From the NCBI RefSeq assembly GCF_000218895.1, contig NC_015703.1, positions 743,501 through 807,500 of the forward strand: 64,000 nt of DNA, given 5' to 3'. The stretch comes from Runella slithyformis DSM 19594. Its GTDB lineage: Bacteria > Bacteroidota > Bacteroidia > Cytophagales > Spirosomataceae. The notes below the pieces were generated by a model, which saw only the letters and a program-made list of their open reading frames with translations, was not told where the DNA came from and did not search any database. Positions within the stretch are counted from its first letter, which is position 1, and every line of letters begins with the position of its first letter. A program made the position numbers and the translations under genes. Below, one piece after another: positions 18,219 to 28,196 of the stretch.

Positions 18219-18473
18219 TCATCTCTCGCGGGACGCGAGCGAGTGCGGGAAGGGGACCATGATTTGTTTTTTTGAAACATGGATTAATGAGATACTATCA
18301 ATGAGAATAATAACAGTATCTTTTAATGCTTTATTTTCAACTTTAAGTTGATATAAACTATCTTCAAGATTTTCCGATTTATTTTTGCAATCTTCATCAT
18401 AAGAATATTTTCCTAGCCAGAAAGAGCATAAAATAAAAAAGAGCGCTACTATGGTTTTAATTCCTTGTTTCAT
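18219..18473 (-). CDS. small membrane-anchored coiled-coil protein (unknown)
   Basis: The 84-residue protein has one N-terminal hydrophobic segment (TIVALFFILCSFWLG, ~7-21) and a charged heptad-like region (LEDSLYQLKVENKALKDTVIILID). I do not recognise a family. Its start overlaps the end of the NACHT reading frame by 17 bases, so it is probably the second gene of the NACHT operon. The last ~15 residues are encoded by a palindromic repeat (CTCGCG/CGCGAG), so the original C-terminus may have been replaced when the repeat inserted. Confidence 0.5.
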   Translation of the reverse strand: MKQGIKTIVALFFILCSFWLGKYSYDEDCKNKSENLEDSLYQLKVENKALKDTVIILIDSISLIHVSKKQIMVPFPHSLASRER

Positions 18474-18558
18474 TGAAAAAAATATTTATAAATGTTTCTA
18501 ATTGCCTTGATACATCTTGATAGTTTTTGTAATGGATAGTATTCAACTGAGGGAAATG

Positions 18559-19510
18559 CTCTAAAATTAGCTCAACTTTTCCTAAGTTATTGAGGAATTT
18601 CAAATATTCAATAACAGTAGCAGGGTTATCTTTAGTTATATATTTTAAATCTTGATTTACACTGTAAATCAACTCATCTAATATTTGGGGCGGCACAAAT
18701 TCTCTAAAATATCCAAGACTCATTAATTTATTAACAACTTTAATAAATTCGTATCGTAATATTGAATCTTCTCTGTGTCGTATTTCATACAATATTATTT
18801 CAAATATTTCTTGAATAAAACCTTTGCTGATGTGCTCTCTAAGCAACCTTTGTTCTCCTAAATTAGCAGTTAATTTTAAATACTCAATAAAAGCGAAAGG
18901 GTTTTCTCTAACTGTGTATCTGAGGTTACGACTTACGTCGTGAATTAACTCATTTAATATTTGAGGAGGTGCAAAACTCCTCAAATGCCAAACATTCGTT
19001 AATTCATTAACAGCTTTAATAAATTCGTATTGTAATATCAAATTCTCTTTATGCCTTAGTTCAGAAAATGAAATTTCAAGTATTTCTTGAATAAAATCTT
19101 TGCTGATGTGCTCTCTAAGCAACCTTTGTTCTCCTAAGTTTTTGAGCAATTTTATATATTCAATAGCAGTGGAAGGATTTTTCCCAACTGTGTATCTGAG
19201 GTTACGACTTACGTCGTGAATTAACTCATTTAATATTTGAGGAGGTATAAAATCTCTAAAATGCCAAATATTAGTTAATTCATTAACAGCTTTAACAAAC
19301 TCGTATTGCAATATCGGATTCTCTCTGCGTCTTAGTTCAGCAAATGACCTTTCAAATATTTCTTGAATAAAATCTTTGCTTATGTGCTCTCTCTAAGCAA
19401 CCTTTGTTCTCCTAAGTTTTTGAGCAATTTTATATATTCAATATCAGTGGAAGGATTTTTCCCAACTGTGTATCTGAGGTTATGTATTATTTCATCAAAC
19501 AATTTATAAT
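18559..19510 (-). repeat. 276-bp tandem repeats encoding 92-residue units in the NACHT gene
   Basis: Units begin at the HISK codons at 19386, 19110 and 18834, exactly 276 bases apart, preceded by a partial unit. Each unit carries FIQEI...ILQYEF.KAVNELT...PPQILNELIHDVSRNLRYTV...EYIKLLKNLGEQRLLRE. Units 1 and 2 share long stretches of identical DNA, including around ACTTACGTCGTGAATTAACT, which points to recent duplication. The third is more diverged. They lie where sensor repeats sit in STAND proteins. Confidence 0.9.
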
Positions 19511-22318
19511 GAAAATGAATTTGAATCCTACTATTTAAAATGATTTCATTGACATTTCTAAATATAACAAAGGAATTAGCCTCATTCACTTCACGTAAAT
19601 TATCTATTATTATACGTTCAATAATATCATCTCTATGTGAAAATACTTTATCAACTGGTGGGATAAATTGAAACTTTGAGAGATGCTTTAGCAACAGCAG
19701 GTTATATCCTGAAAGACCACGCAAATCATATATATTTTTAAATATTCTTTCTCCTATATATGCACAATCACTATCAGAAATAAATCCACTCAATGAAATA
19801 AACTTTTCAACAAGTAACTGATATTGTTTTGGCGAAAGATCTGCTTTAAGTAAATAATTAAAGATATCTTGCAAACCTCCTTGCTCTTTTAAAGTCCAAT
19901 CAGATAAACGAAATAATATTACCTCATTGCACAAATTTTTAAACTCTGGCTTTTGCTTTATTATAGAATTTATTTTATTCAAAAGTTCCCTATAATCATA
20001 TTTATTTTCAATATCAAATAATGACATTAAAAAATTAAAATCATTACAAGATACCAAAGCCGATTCAGAAAAATTATTTTTGATTTCACGCCTTTTTTTT
20101 CGTTTTACAAGGGTAATCTTTTCATCCTCTGAAACATTTACCCATTCATTCAACTTTGCAACAGAATGATTGTTTCCAACTAATTGCCACAAGTGTGTTA
20201 TTCTTTTCCAATGCAATTTGCTTTGCACTGTTTCATCTCTATCTTGTGAACTAAAATTAAAAACTTCTTCACTTCCTTTAGTGCTGCCAAGTTGGGTACT
20301 ACTTGATGCACTAATTATATCAAAATCAATTTTTTTATTAGGTTCACTTAGTGCCAACCAGAGAAAAATTAAATTTTGGGAATATATAGCAATATGCTCA
20401 ATTTTGCTTTTGGGTGGTATAATGGTAAACCTTGAAATTGGTAAATCATTAATACTCTTGTCAAATAAGCCTTCAAGTGCATCTTGTATTGCTTCTATGA
20501 TTCTTTCTTGATCGTTTCTATTAGGGTCAAATACATGTGGCGCATGTTCAAATAAAAACCTTTGAATTTCGGGGTGTTTATGTAGCCAATTATAACCGAA
20601 ACAAAATCTAAATAATTCGATATCTTTATTTTGCCGATCTTTTTGTTTAAATGCAATTCGAAGTAAAAAATCAGCTGCTAAGAATTCGCCAAAAGATTTA
20701 TGTAAAAACTCATAATTATAGCTCTCAATATCATTTTCAGAAGTTGACTTATTTTGATGAACAAAGAAAAATCCAGTTAAAACATCAATTGGTTTTATTT
20801 TTGAACTATCTAATTTACAAACTTTCAGTTCCTCATCCAGTCTTGAAATATCTTTATTGGTTGAATCTGTTAAAAACATTAACAAAGATATTAAGCCTAA
20901 TCTAAGCCTAAACATCTCCTCTTCTTTCTTTTTATGTTCACTATTCCCATTAAGATATTCATCTTCTTTTTCTAATTGCCTTAATCCAAAACTATTAAGC
21001 AATGAATCATAAAGCTTACTTTGATTAAATGAATCATTTGAAGTAATTTTTTGCAAATCAGATGATGGAAAATCATACACTGCTAACATAAACAACAACA
21101 ATGGCTCTTGTGATAATTCAGATATTTTTCTATCATTTGGCAAATTAAATTGATACTTATTTTTTGTTTGAAATGAATTCCATTTATTAATCCACAAATT
21201 CTTTCTTTGATTATCAAAAGTATTGAGTTTTAATATAAATGTACCATCGGGAATTGATACATCTTGCATTACAGCAATACGGCTTGTTAGAATTACTTTC
21301 AGGCAAATATCATTATGTATGGCGGTTTCCTGTAGTGCTTTGATTGAATTGATGTAACCATTAAGTTCAATACTAGAGGACTGCATTAGTTCATCAAATC
21401 CATCAAGTAAAATCACTGGAATTCTTGTTTTAAATAACTTAGCCCACTCAATCCAATTTATCTCCTGTAATCCAATAGTTTTTGCAATACCTTTATTTAT
21501 ATGTTCTGAAATATTTGAAGAACTTGATGCAACATCTCTTAACCTTATTAAAAACGGAATATAGTCAGTTGTATCGCATAATTTAGCAGTAAATACTTTA
21601 CTAAACATAGATTTTCCAGCCCCAGGATTACCTAATATTACAATAGGCTTTAGATTAGAGTTTGGATTTACTAAAACTTCCAATAACAATTTACCTACAT
21701 CTTCTCCTTTTTTTGATATTCTATCAAAGTCAAATGCTGTTAAAAATAATTTTCTATGTTCTCGTTTATTATAAACAACACTCTGATATCCCTGAGCAAT
21801 ATATATTTCTTTATTTTTAGGATAAACTATTTCAGGTATATCATCATTATCAGATAATGGCTTGTCTATTTCACCTTTAATCGAATTATGATGGGCTTTA
21901 ATATAATTTTTAGTTCTCTCATCTAATTTATCTAATATACTTTCGGCTTGTATTTTAAATATATCATCATAAAATGGTTCAAATGATGAGAATCCTTCGC
22001 ATCCTAAAAAAACATCTTTATTTAGCGACTCTACTTTTTCTAAAATTATTTTTGTATTAGACTCAAGATCTTGAATTGAATCTAATATTTCTAATTTTAG
22101 ATTAGAATTGTTTTGATTTCCTTTTTTTAAAAAATCTAATTCTTTTAGAATTAGATTTTTTTGTTTTGCGTCATACCACAATGTAAATTCTGGAAATTCA
22201 GTTGACAGGTTTATTAAAAAGGCATTGAATAAGGTGTAAGATTTATCAATAAAGCTCTTCTTTGTGTTGTCTATATCTAATTTTTCTTCTTTATTTTTAT
22301 TTTTTGTGTAATCTTGTA

Positions 22319-23389
22319 CTATTGATGGGTGAATAGGTTTATAAAGTTTGTAAATTGCATTTATGAAAGCAAAATACAAACCATCAGATTACGAAATACT
22401 ACGTCGCCGCTGCGTGGAGTTGAAAGAAGCGGGTTGGAAGCAGAAGGACATCACCTCGGCTCTTGGACTGACCGAGGGCTGGGTAAGCCAGACGCTGAAA
22501 AAGTATCGGGAGTTGGGGGCGGAAGGCTTGCTGGCCCGAAAGCCGCCAGGTTCGTTGCCTAAACTGACGTCAGAACAGCTTTCGCAGCTTGTCGAAGAGC
22601 TTAAACAAGGTGCTGTCAGCCACGGTTTTCCCGGCCACATCTGGACACGCTCTCGTGTCAACGAGTTGATTGGCAGGCTATTCGGTGTCAGCTACGACCT
22701 AACGCAGGTGGGGCGTATCCTAAAAAAACTGGGATGGAGCTTGCAGAAGCCCGCCAAAAAGGCTCGCCAGCAGAGCAAGCAGAAAGTCCAGCAGTGGCGG
22801 GAAGAGACGGTACCGGAATTAAAAAAAAGCCGAGGATGAGAACCGTGCTATCGTATATATCGATGAATCAGGCTTCTATCTGCTCCCCCTCGTTTGCCGT
22901 ACGTGGGCACCCAAGGGTAAAACGCCCATTATCGAGGAGAAGGCGGGCAAAGAACACCTCAGTCTGATCGCCGCGATGGCCCCTAATGGGAGGCTGTACG
23001 TCGGCGGACAAGACAAGGCATACAATAGTGAGGGGGTGGTTGACTTTCTGGAGTACCTATGCCGCAGGTACCGCAGCAAGGACTTGATCGTGATCTGGGA
23101 TGGCGCGACCATCCACCGTAGCCAAGCCATAAAGGACTTTTTGGCGCGCAAGAAAGGGCGCGTGCACCTTGTGGCCCTGCCTGGTTATAGCCCGGAACTG
23201 AACCCGGTCGAGTTGCTGTGGAGTCAGTTAAAAAGAGAGCTCAAAAACCGGGTATTCCTCGACCTGACAGATTTGGCCGAAGTGTTGAAAGAAAAAATTG
23301 AGGAGGTCAGAAAAGACACGGAATTGCTGGTTTCATTCTTTAAAAAGAAGGAAGTAGCTTTCTTTACAGGATAATTCATCTATCAATAA
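22319..23389 (+). mobile_element. IS630-family insertion sequence (1071 bp) with TA target duplication
   Basis: The element is bounded by TA at 22317-22318 and 23390-23391. Its ends are imperfect inverted repeats: the left starts CTATTGATGGGTGAAT and the right, reverse-complemented, starts TTATTGATAGATGAAT, both reaching TAAAG at base 28. Removing the element and one TA rejoins the NACHT reading frame in phase, which confirms the boundaries. The element is visibly more GC-rich than the gene it interrupts. Confidence 0.93.
22363..23374 (+). CDS. IS630-family transposase, in two frames joined at an A8 run
   Basis: The first part (22363-22839) has a helix-turn-helix N-terminus (LGLTEGWVSQTLKKYRELG) and a second winged-helix-like segment. 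The second part holds the DDE catalytic core: VYIDESGF, VIWDGATIH and SPELNPVELLWSQLKRE. The frames meet at eight A residues (22821-22828). Reading seven A instead of eight gives one continuous protein (...ELKKAEDENRAIVYIDESG). Slippage on the A run could produce active transposase from this copy; alternatively it is a simple inactivating insertion. The full product would be about 337 residues, normal for the family. Confidence 0.88.
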
Positions 23390-23978
23390 TACTGGCAAGA
23401 TGGGATCGACGATTTTATCTATAATTTCTTTGATTTTTTGGCTATCGATTGAATTGTATGTATCAATACTTATTTTTAATTGTGCTGATTCAGCCTCCTT
23501 TGCTTTTCTCTTAAAATCTTCTTTATCCAAATCATTTAGATTAACATCAGATAAAATCTTCTTTAATAAAGGTTGCAGTTCCTCTTTAAAAGCGTCTAAA
23601 ATAGCAATATTTAGTAATTTTACATAAACAATTGATGACAGTTCATATCTATTTTTTGCTAATTTCTCTCTTCCTTTGTTACCATACTTGCATTTATCAG
23701 GCAACCAAGAAAATAACTTTGATACCCTTAATGACATCGCATCAATACCTGAGCAAAAATTGGATAAAGCTGTCAAAGGACTTGGAGCCAATACAACTGC
23801 TGCTAAACGAGCTGCTGTGATGAAGTAATGTCCATATTCATCAATTTCATCCTCAAATGAAGATATTTGATTTTTTTTGAAAAATTCAATGACTTCTGAA
23901 AGCGAAAGTTCTTTGTTCATTTTATTTAATTTTCTTTTTTAATGGGGCATAATATATACATTGTCGCAGTATCTAAAT

Positions 23979-24002
23979 AGTTAAGTCATCTGAAAGACTT
24001 AA
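23979..24002. promoter_or_regulatory. inverted repeat upstream of the NACHT gene
   Basis: GTTAAGTC and GACTTAAC flank an 8-base spacer, about 60 bases before the NACHT start at 23920. It could be an operator or an attenuator hairpin of the NACHT operon. The rest of 23921-24101 shows no gene. Confidence 0.4.
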
Positions 24003-24101
24003 CATTTTCTGCCTTGTTTTATTAGTGACACTGTAAATAGCATATATTTTGTAGTACTGTCAAGCAGTTATCGAAAAATTTATCAAGCGCTAATCTTAAA
24101 C

Positions 24102-24131
24102 AAAAAAAGCGCGAGGCATTGCCCCGCGCTT
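24102..24131 (-). terminator. terminator of the Gfo/Idh/MocA gene
   Basis: AAGCGCGAGGC and GCCCCGCGCTT (24107-24131) form a GC-rich stem that on the minus strand runs into seven T residues. It lies 23 bases after the stop at 24154. Confidence 0.9.
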
Positions 24132-24153
24132 CGTGTATAAAGAGGGAATAAAA

Positions 24154-25314
24154 TTACCCAATCGCCTCAGCGCCCGTATCTTTCCAGCTCCGTGAATTGG
24201 CTGATTCAATGACGGCTTCGCATACTTTTTGGGTTTGGAGCGCGTCTTTGAACGTGGGGCCGCACGGCTCGCCGGTTTCGAGGCTTTTAAGGAAATCCGC
24301 CACTTGGTGGATGAAGCTGTGCTCGTAGCCGATGCCGCAGCCCGGAATCCACCAACGGTTCATGTACGGTTGGTCGCCGTCGGTTACGTGGATGGAGCGC
24401 CAGCCGCGTACGATGGATTCGTCGCTGTGGTCAAAATATTCGAGGCGGTTCAGGTCGTGCAGATCCCAGCGGATCGATGCGTGCTCGCCGTTGATCTCGA
24501 AGGTATACAGGGCTTTGTGGCCGCGCGCGTAGCGCGTAGACTCAAAAAGGCCCAGGGAACCGTTGGCAAAATGGCAATGGAAAAGGCAGGCATCGTCGAT
24601 ACCCACGGGCTGCACTTTGCCCGTGATTTGGTGCATACGCTCCTTCACGAAGGTCTCGGTCATGGCCGATACATCAGTGATGGCGCCGTTGATCCACATG
24701 GCCGTGTCGATACAGTGCGCGAGCAGGTCACCCGTTACGCCCGAACCGGCCGAATCTACGTCCATGCGCCACAGGCCCGTACCGCCCTGCGGCAGGTCGG
24801 CGTTGATGGTCCAGTCCTGGAGGAAGTTGGCGCGGTAATGAAAGATCTTGCCCAGCTTGCCCGAATCCACAATTTGTTTGGCTAGGGTCACGGCCGGAAT
24901 ACGACGGTAGTTGTACCAAACGGTGGTTTTGATGCCTGCTTTTTCGGCGGCTTCGAGCATGGCTTCGCCTTCGGCCAGCGTGCGGGCCAGGGGTTTTTCG
25001 CACAGGATCATCTTTCCCGCTGCTGCCGCCGCGATGGCGATCTCGGCGTGGCTGTCGTTGGGCGTACAGATGTCGATGGCGTCGATATCCTCGCGGGCCA
25101 CCAAGGCCTTCCAATCCGTTTCGTACGACTCAAAGCCCCATTGCTCGGCAAAGGCCTGTACTTTTTCGGCATTGCGTGAGCAAACGGCCTTCAATACCGG
25201 GCGGTATTCCAATTCAGGGAAAAAATTTGCAATGCGGTTATATCCGTTGGCGTGGGTACGGCCCATCAGCCCCGACCCCACCAATCCGATTCTTATTTCT
25301 TTTTTTTGTGCCAT
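24154..25314 (-). CDS. Gfo/Idh/MocA-family NAD(P)-dependent oxidoreductase
   Basis: The 386-residue cytoplasmic protein has an N-terminal Rossmann fold ([17 protein letters not shown], ~7-23) and the family EKP motif in [19 protein letters not shown], where the lysine is catalytic. The C-terminal half forms the substrate-binding beta sheet ([16 protein letters not shown]). Members oxidise or reduce sugars, inositols or glycosides at a hydroxyl such as C2 or C3. It is the distal gene of a nine-gene minus-strand carbohydrate cluster and lies next to a TIM-barrel isomerase (94-base gap), which fits a step forming or using a keto sugar. The exact substrate is open. Confidence 0.93.
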   Translation of the reverse strand: MAQKKEIRIGLVGSGLMGRTHANGYNRIANFFPELEYRPVLKAVCSRNAEKVQAFAEQWGFESYETDWKALVAREDIDAIDICTPNDSHAEIAIAAAAAGKMILCEKPLARTLAEGEAMLEAAEKAGIKTTVWYNYRRIPAVTLAKQIVDSGKLGKIFHYRANFLQDWTINADLPQGGTGLWRMDVDSAGSGVTGDLLAHCIDTAMWINGAITDVSAMTETFVKERMHQITGKVQPVGIDDACLFHCHFANGSLGLFESTRYARGHKALYTFEINGEHASIRWDLHDLNRLEYFDHSDESIVRGWRSIHVTDGDQPYMNRWWIPGCGIGYEHSFIHQVADFLKSLETGEPCGPTFKDALQTQKVCEAVIESANSRSWKDTGAEAIG

Positions 25315-25365
25315 TTTTCGTTAAGTTGCTAAGGGTTAACAAATTACAGAGAGACGCTCGAATAT

Positions 25366-25398
25366 AGACTTGGAAAGTTTCAAAAACTTTCCAAGTCT
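25366..25398. repeat. 33-bp palindrome between cluster genes
   Basis: AGACTTGGAAAGTTT (25366-25380) and its exact reverse complement (25384-25398) flank three bases, just after the stop of the next upstream gene. No T run follows, so it is more likely a dispersed palindromic repeat or mRNA-stabilising hairpin than a strong terminator. Confidence 0.75.
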
Positions 25399-25408
25399 GA
25401 AAGCCATG

Positions 25409-26443
25409 TTATGCCTCGTACCAGCCGTGTGCTTTGCGTACGTTGATCATGGCAGCCAGAATATCATTCCAGGTTTGCTGATTGTTCATGACCGCATTGG
25501 GGAACATACAACCATCCCAGCAGATATGGCGGAACGCCTTGGTCAGTTCACCGCTTTCGTCGCGGAGCCAAAGGCCCGCATCGTGCGTGATGTCAAGTTT
25601 GCCGTTAGGGTCTGTAGCCTGGCAGTGGCGGCCGGTTTTGTCGTGCGAGCCGGAGCCAAACACGGTCCCGTCGTTTTGGGCAACGTGGAAGTCGATCGTC
25701 CACGGACGCAATGCTTTGGTCAATGTTTTTAACGCTTCCAGAAAGGTCGCACGGTCGCCCCACTGAAAATCTTCGGGCAGGATGCGGTGCTCGGGGGCGT
25801 TGTAGCCCAGGAGATACAGGGTCGTGTGCGACATATCCGCCTGGAAGCCCACGTTTTTACGGTCAACGGCTTCGAGGGTTTCGAGCATGTATTTCCAGCT
25901 GTGCATTCCGCCCCAGCAGATCTCCCCTTCGGCGGCCAAACGCTCGCCAAAGTCAGCGGCGACGTCGGCGGCTTCGCGGAACGTTTGGGCAATGAGTTTG
26001 GTGTTACCGGCAGGGTCAGCGGCCCAGTCGTGCGGGCCGCTTGCCGAATCAATACGGACAATACCGTTGGGACGAATGCCCATTTCGCGCAGTTTTTGGC
26101 CAATGATGCAGCTTTTACGCACCATTTCCACAAATTCAGCCCGTTGCTCTTTGGTACCCATGGCAGGTCCGCCCCAAATAGGTGCTACCAAACTACCGAT
26201 TTCGAGTCCGTGAGCGGCTACTTTATCGGCCAAACGCTTAATGCCGTCGTCTGAAATATCTAAGTCGTAGTGAGGATCAAACAGGCCAAGGTCTACCCCG
26301 TCGAATTTAACTCCGTCCACTTCGGCAGCGGCGGTCATTTCGAGCATGGTATCCAGTGCAATGGCAGGTTCCGAATCGGGACCTTTTCCCACAATACCGG
26401 GCCAGGTGGCATTGTGGAGTTTAGGATAATTATTTTCGGGCAT
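25409..26443 (-). CDS. xylose-isomerase-like TIM-barrel sugar isomerase/epimerase
   Basis: The 344-residue protein has the AP_endonuclease_2/xylose isomerase-like TIM-barrel pattern: [33 protein letters not shown], a probable metal-ligand glutamate in [30 protein letters not shown] with an aspartate and histidine, and [22 protein letters not shown]. Such proteins isomerise or epimerise keto and aldo sugars or act as dehydratases of inosose type. There is no signal peptide, so it is cytoplasmic. Three different TIM-barrel proteins in one cluster suggest successive steps on the same substrate. The specific reaction is unknown. Confidence 0.85.
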   Translation of the reverse strand: MPENNYPKLHNATWPGIVGKGPDSEPAIALDTMLEMTAAAEVDGVKFDGVDLGLFDPHYDLDISDDGIKRLADKVAAHGLEIGSLVAPIWGGPAMGTKEQRAEFVEMVRKSCIIGQKLREMGIRPNGIVRIDSASGPHDWAADPAGNTKLIAQTFREAADVAADFGERLAAEGEICWGGMHSWKYMLETLEAVDRKNVGFQADMSHTTLYLLGYNAPEHRILPEDFQWGDRATFLEALKTLTKALRPWTIDFHVAQNDGTVFGSGSHDKTGRHCQATDPNGKLDITHDAGLWLRDESGELTKAFRHICWDGCMFPNAVMNNQQTWNDILAAMINVRKAHGWYEA

Positions 26444-26489
26444 GTTGATAAAAGTATTAAAGGTTATGTGATTGATTTAAATTGATAAT

Positions 26490-26565
26490 CACGCAGAGGC
26501 GCAAAGAAGCAAAGGCATGAGTAATGGCTTTTTAAATTCTTTGCGTCTTTGCGTGAATAAAATAG
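26490..26565. repeat. inverted CACGCAnAGGCGCAAAGAA / TTCTTTGCGTCTTTGCGTG repeat
   Basis: The 137-base gap between two cluster genes contains an imperfect inverted repeat of the kind dispersed in Bacteroidota genomes, with arms near 26491-26509 and 26538-26556. It could form a hairpin in the operon transcript. Confidence 0.6.
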
Positions 26566-26580
26566 TACTGATAGTTGTAT

Positions 26581-27804
26581 TTACAGCACCAGATCAGGGT
26601 TATTGGGACCGAAGTGTTTCAGGATCACGATCGGATCATTGGCCGATGGGTTGCTGATGACCACGCCTTCTTTGGCCGCTGCTTCGCTCACAAAGAATTC
26701 ATCGTTGGTGAGTTGTCCGTAGCGAATCAGCGCGGGCGTTTCGATGTCCCAAACGCCAAATTTACCGTGTCCCTGCATCACGATCATACCGTACGCAGCC
26801 GCGTCTTTGATGGTGACGGTGGCGCCGGGCATCACGGTGAGTTCTTTGGCACTGTATGCGGCGGATTTATAACAAATCCAGTTTTCTACGTATCCTTGGG
26901 CTTGCATATCTTCCAACGGCCATACGGGCTTAGGCATCATAAAGTGGTTGGCGGCAAAATTGGGATCAACATTGGCTTCCCAGTCAATCACCGACACCAA
27001 CTCGTCATAATCACCTATCTTGTCTTGCGGCGTGCCATTCCAAAGTAACTCTTCCGGCACAATTGCCTCATTGACAAGGCTTTGGTACATTGCAAAAATA
27101 TCGGATGCTTTTTGTGGCTCGTAGGTGCACAAGCTGCCCGGCGCGTGCAAAATGCCCGGGGGCACGTCCCAGCCTGTACCCGGTTCTAATTTATACGCTG
27201 ACGAAAAATTGGTAATTTTGTTGTCACCTTTGTTGAAGTCCATCAGGCATTGCCTGATTTGTTCTTTGGTTGTACCCGGAGTAATTCCGAAGAAGGTATA
27301 GGGGAAATCACCTCCGTGATTGTTGAGTTGGGGAGGAAAATAATAGGCTTCGGGTTTTCCATTTTGCCCTACCAAAGCCGCCTTTTCATCGTTGTGGTGA
27401 ATGTGGTGCGGCAACGGGCCCATGTTATCAAAAAACTTCGAATACATCGGCCAGCTTTGGTATTCGTTCCACAGGCGGTCGCCGATGATCTCGCCTTTCA
27501 GCTCATCGATGACGTCTTTCAACAATAGCTGCTCGGTAGTCTCTCCGTCCTGAAATACGACTTTGCTTAATCCTTCGTGTTCACCCGTCAGAGGGCCGTT
27601 TTTAGCAGGCGTAGTGGACGACAGCCAACGCTCATCGATCCCGCCGCGTACGCCGCCCAGTACGTAATAATCATCGGGGTGCAATTTTATTCTTCTTCCG
27701 GGAACACAAAATGAACGCGGTACCCACGTAGGTGCCAAGCGTAAAATCCCTTTTCCCTGCTCTAAGGCTTTCGCTGCTAAACTTACATTTGCCATTGTTT
27801 CCAT
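26581..27804 (-). CDS. cupin-fold, mannose-6-phosphate-isomerase-like protein
   Basis: Start chosen at the ATG 27804 (METMANVSL); a GTG at 27819 is possible. The ~407-residue cytoplasmic protein has two cupin-like halves. The first carries the histidine-rich cluster PHHIHHNDEKA, a plausible metal site, and a later stretch reads WDVPPGILHAPGSLCTYEPQ, reminiscent of the class I phosphomannose isomerase barrel. The second half (TVMPGATVTIKDAAAYGMIVMQGHGKFG) is a degenerate cupin. It probably isomerises or binds a sugar or sugar acid of the cluster pathway. The 392-base leader in front of it contains a tandem repeat array. Confidence 0.7.
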   Translation of the reverse strand: METMANVSLAAKALEQGKGILRLAPTWVPRSFCVPGRRIKLHPDDYYVLGGVRGGIDERWLSSTTPAKNGPLTGEHEGLSKVVFQDGETTEQLLLKDVIDELKGEIIGDRLWNEYQSWPMYSKFFDNMGPLPHHIHHNDEKAALVGQNGKPEAYYFPPQLNNHGGDFPYTFFGITPGTTKEQIRQCLMDFNKGDNKITNFSSAYKLEPGTGWDVPPGILHAPGSLCTYEPQKASDIFAMYQSLVNEAIVPEELLWNGTPQDKIGDYDELVSVIDWEANVDPNFAANHFMMPKPVWPLEDMQAQGYVENWICYKSAAYSAKELTVMPGATVTIKDAAAYGMIVMQGHGKFGVWDIETPALIRYGQLTNDEFFVSEAAAKEGVVISNPSANDPIVILKHFGPNNPDLVL

Positions 27805-27840
27805 AAAGTGCTCTCGCACAAGTTAAGAGTTGATTGTTAT

Positions 27841-28121
27841 TCGTTGTTTTCGTAGGGGCAGGCTTTACGTCTGCCCGAAATGGTTGTTTTCGTAGGGGCA
27901 GGCTTTACGTCTGCCCGAAATGGTTGTTTTCGTAGGGGCAGGCCTTGCGTCTGCCCGAAATGGTTGTTTTCGTAGGGGCAGGCTTTACGTCTGCCCGAAA
28001 TGGTTGTTTTCGTAGGAGCAGGCCTTGCGTCTGCCCGAAATGGTTGTTTTCGTTAGGGGCAGGCTTTACGTCTGCCCGAAATGGTTGTTTTCGTTAGGGC
28101 AGGCTTTACGTCTGCCCCAAA
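27841..28121. repeat. seven tandem 40-bp palindromic repeats
   Basis: Seven head-to-tail units of 40-41 bases (starts at 27841, 27881, 27921, 27961, 28001, 28041, 28082) vary by single bases or one-base insertions. Each contains GGGCAG...CTGCCC, so every unit can fold. A diverged inverted relative with the core GGCGGAGGTAAACCCCGCCCC follows near 28169-28189. The units are contiguous with no spacers, so this is not a CRISPR. Apart from these repeats the 27805-28196 gap holds nothing recognised. Confidence 0.95.
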
Positions 28122-28196
28122 CCGTTCGTATTTGCATCGGCGATTATTTAGATATGATCGCTATCACCGGGCGGAGGTAAACCCCGCCCCTACGGG

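Larger units (their letters stand above)
18457..23920 (-). pseudogene. NACHT-domain STAND NTPase, interrupted by IS630 and by a frameshift
   Basis: Three minus-strand pieces belong to one gene. Residues 1-177 come from 23920-23390. The frame resumes exactly in phase at 22316 after removing the IS and one TA, and runs to 19380. There an extra AG (cttagagagagcac instead of cttagagagcac in sister repeats) causes a stop after LLREST. Removing two bases restores the frame into 19386-18457. The restored protein is about 1462 residues: a helical N-terminal domain, a NACHT ATPase with Walker A GNPGAGKSM (near 21617-21640) and Walker B VILLDGFDEL (near 21395-21425), a long helical region, and C-terminal 92-residue repeats. 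The gene is much more AT-rich than its flanks, consistent with transfer. Bacterial NACHT proteins often act in phage defence; here that role is inferred from architecture. Confidence 0.85.

Noticed and set aside
17956-18351. 131-codon plus-strand frame to the right of the ATPase gene
   Set aside because: Most of it is made of the 79-bp and 24-bp repeats, and it overlaps the small membrane protein gene on the other strand.
22319-22379. Native start of the NACHT gene at 22379
   Set aside because: That start lies inside the IS630 end; the true N-terminus is encoded at 23920-23390, as the in-phase TA junction shows.
24229-24885. 218-codon plus-strand frame opposite the Gfo/Idh/MocA gene
   Set aside because: Antisense shadow of a well-supported oxidoreductase gene; no motif or start context.
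27841-28121. Regular repeats resembling a CRISPR array
   Set aside because: The units are contiguous 40-bp copies with no unique spacers and no cas genes nearby.
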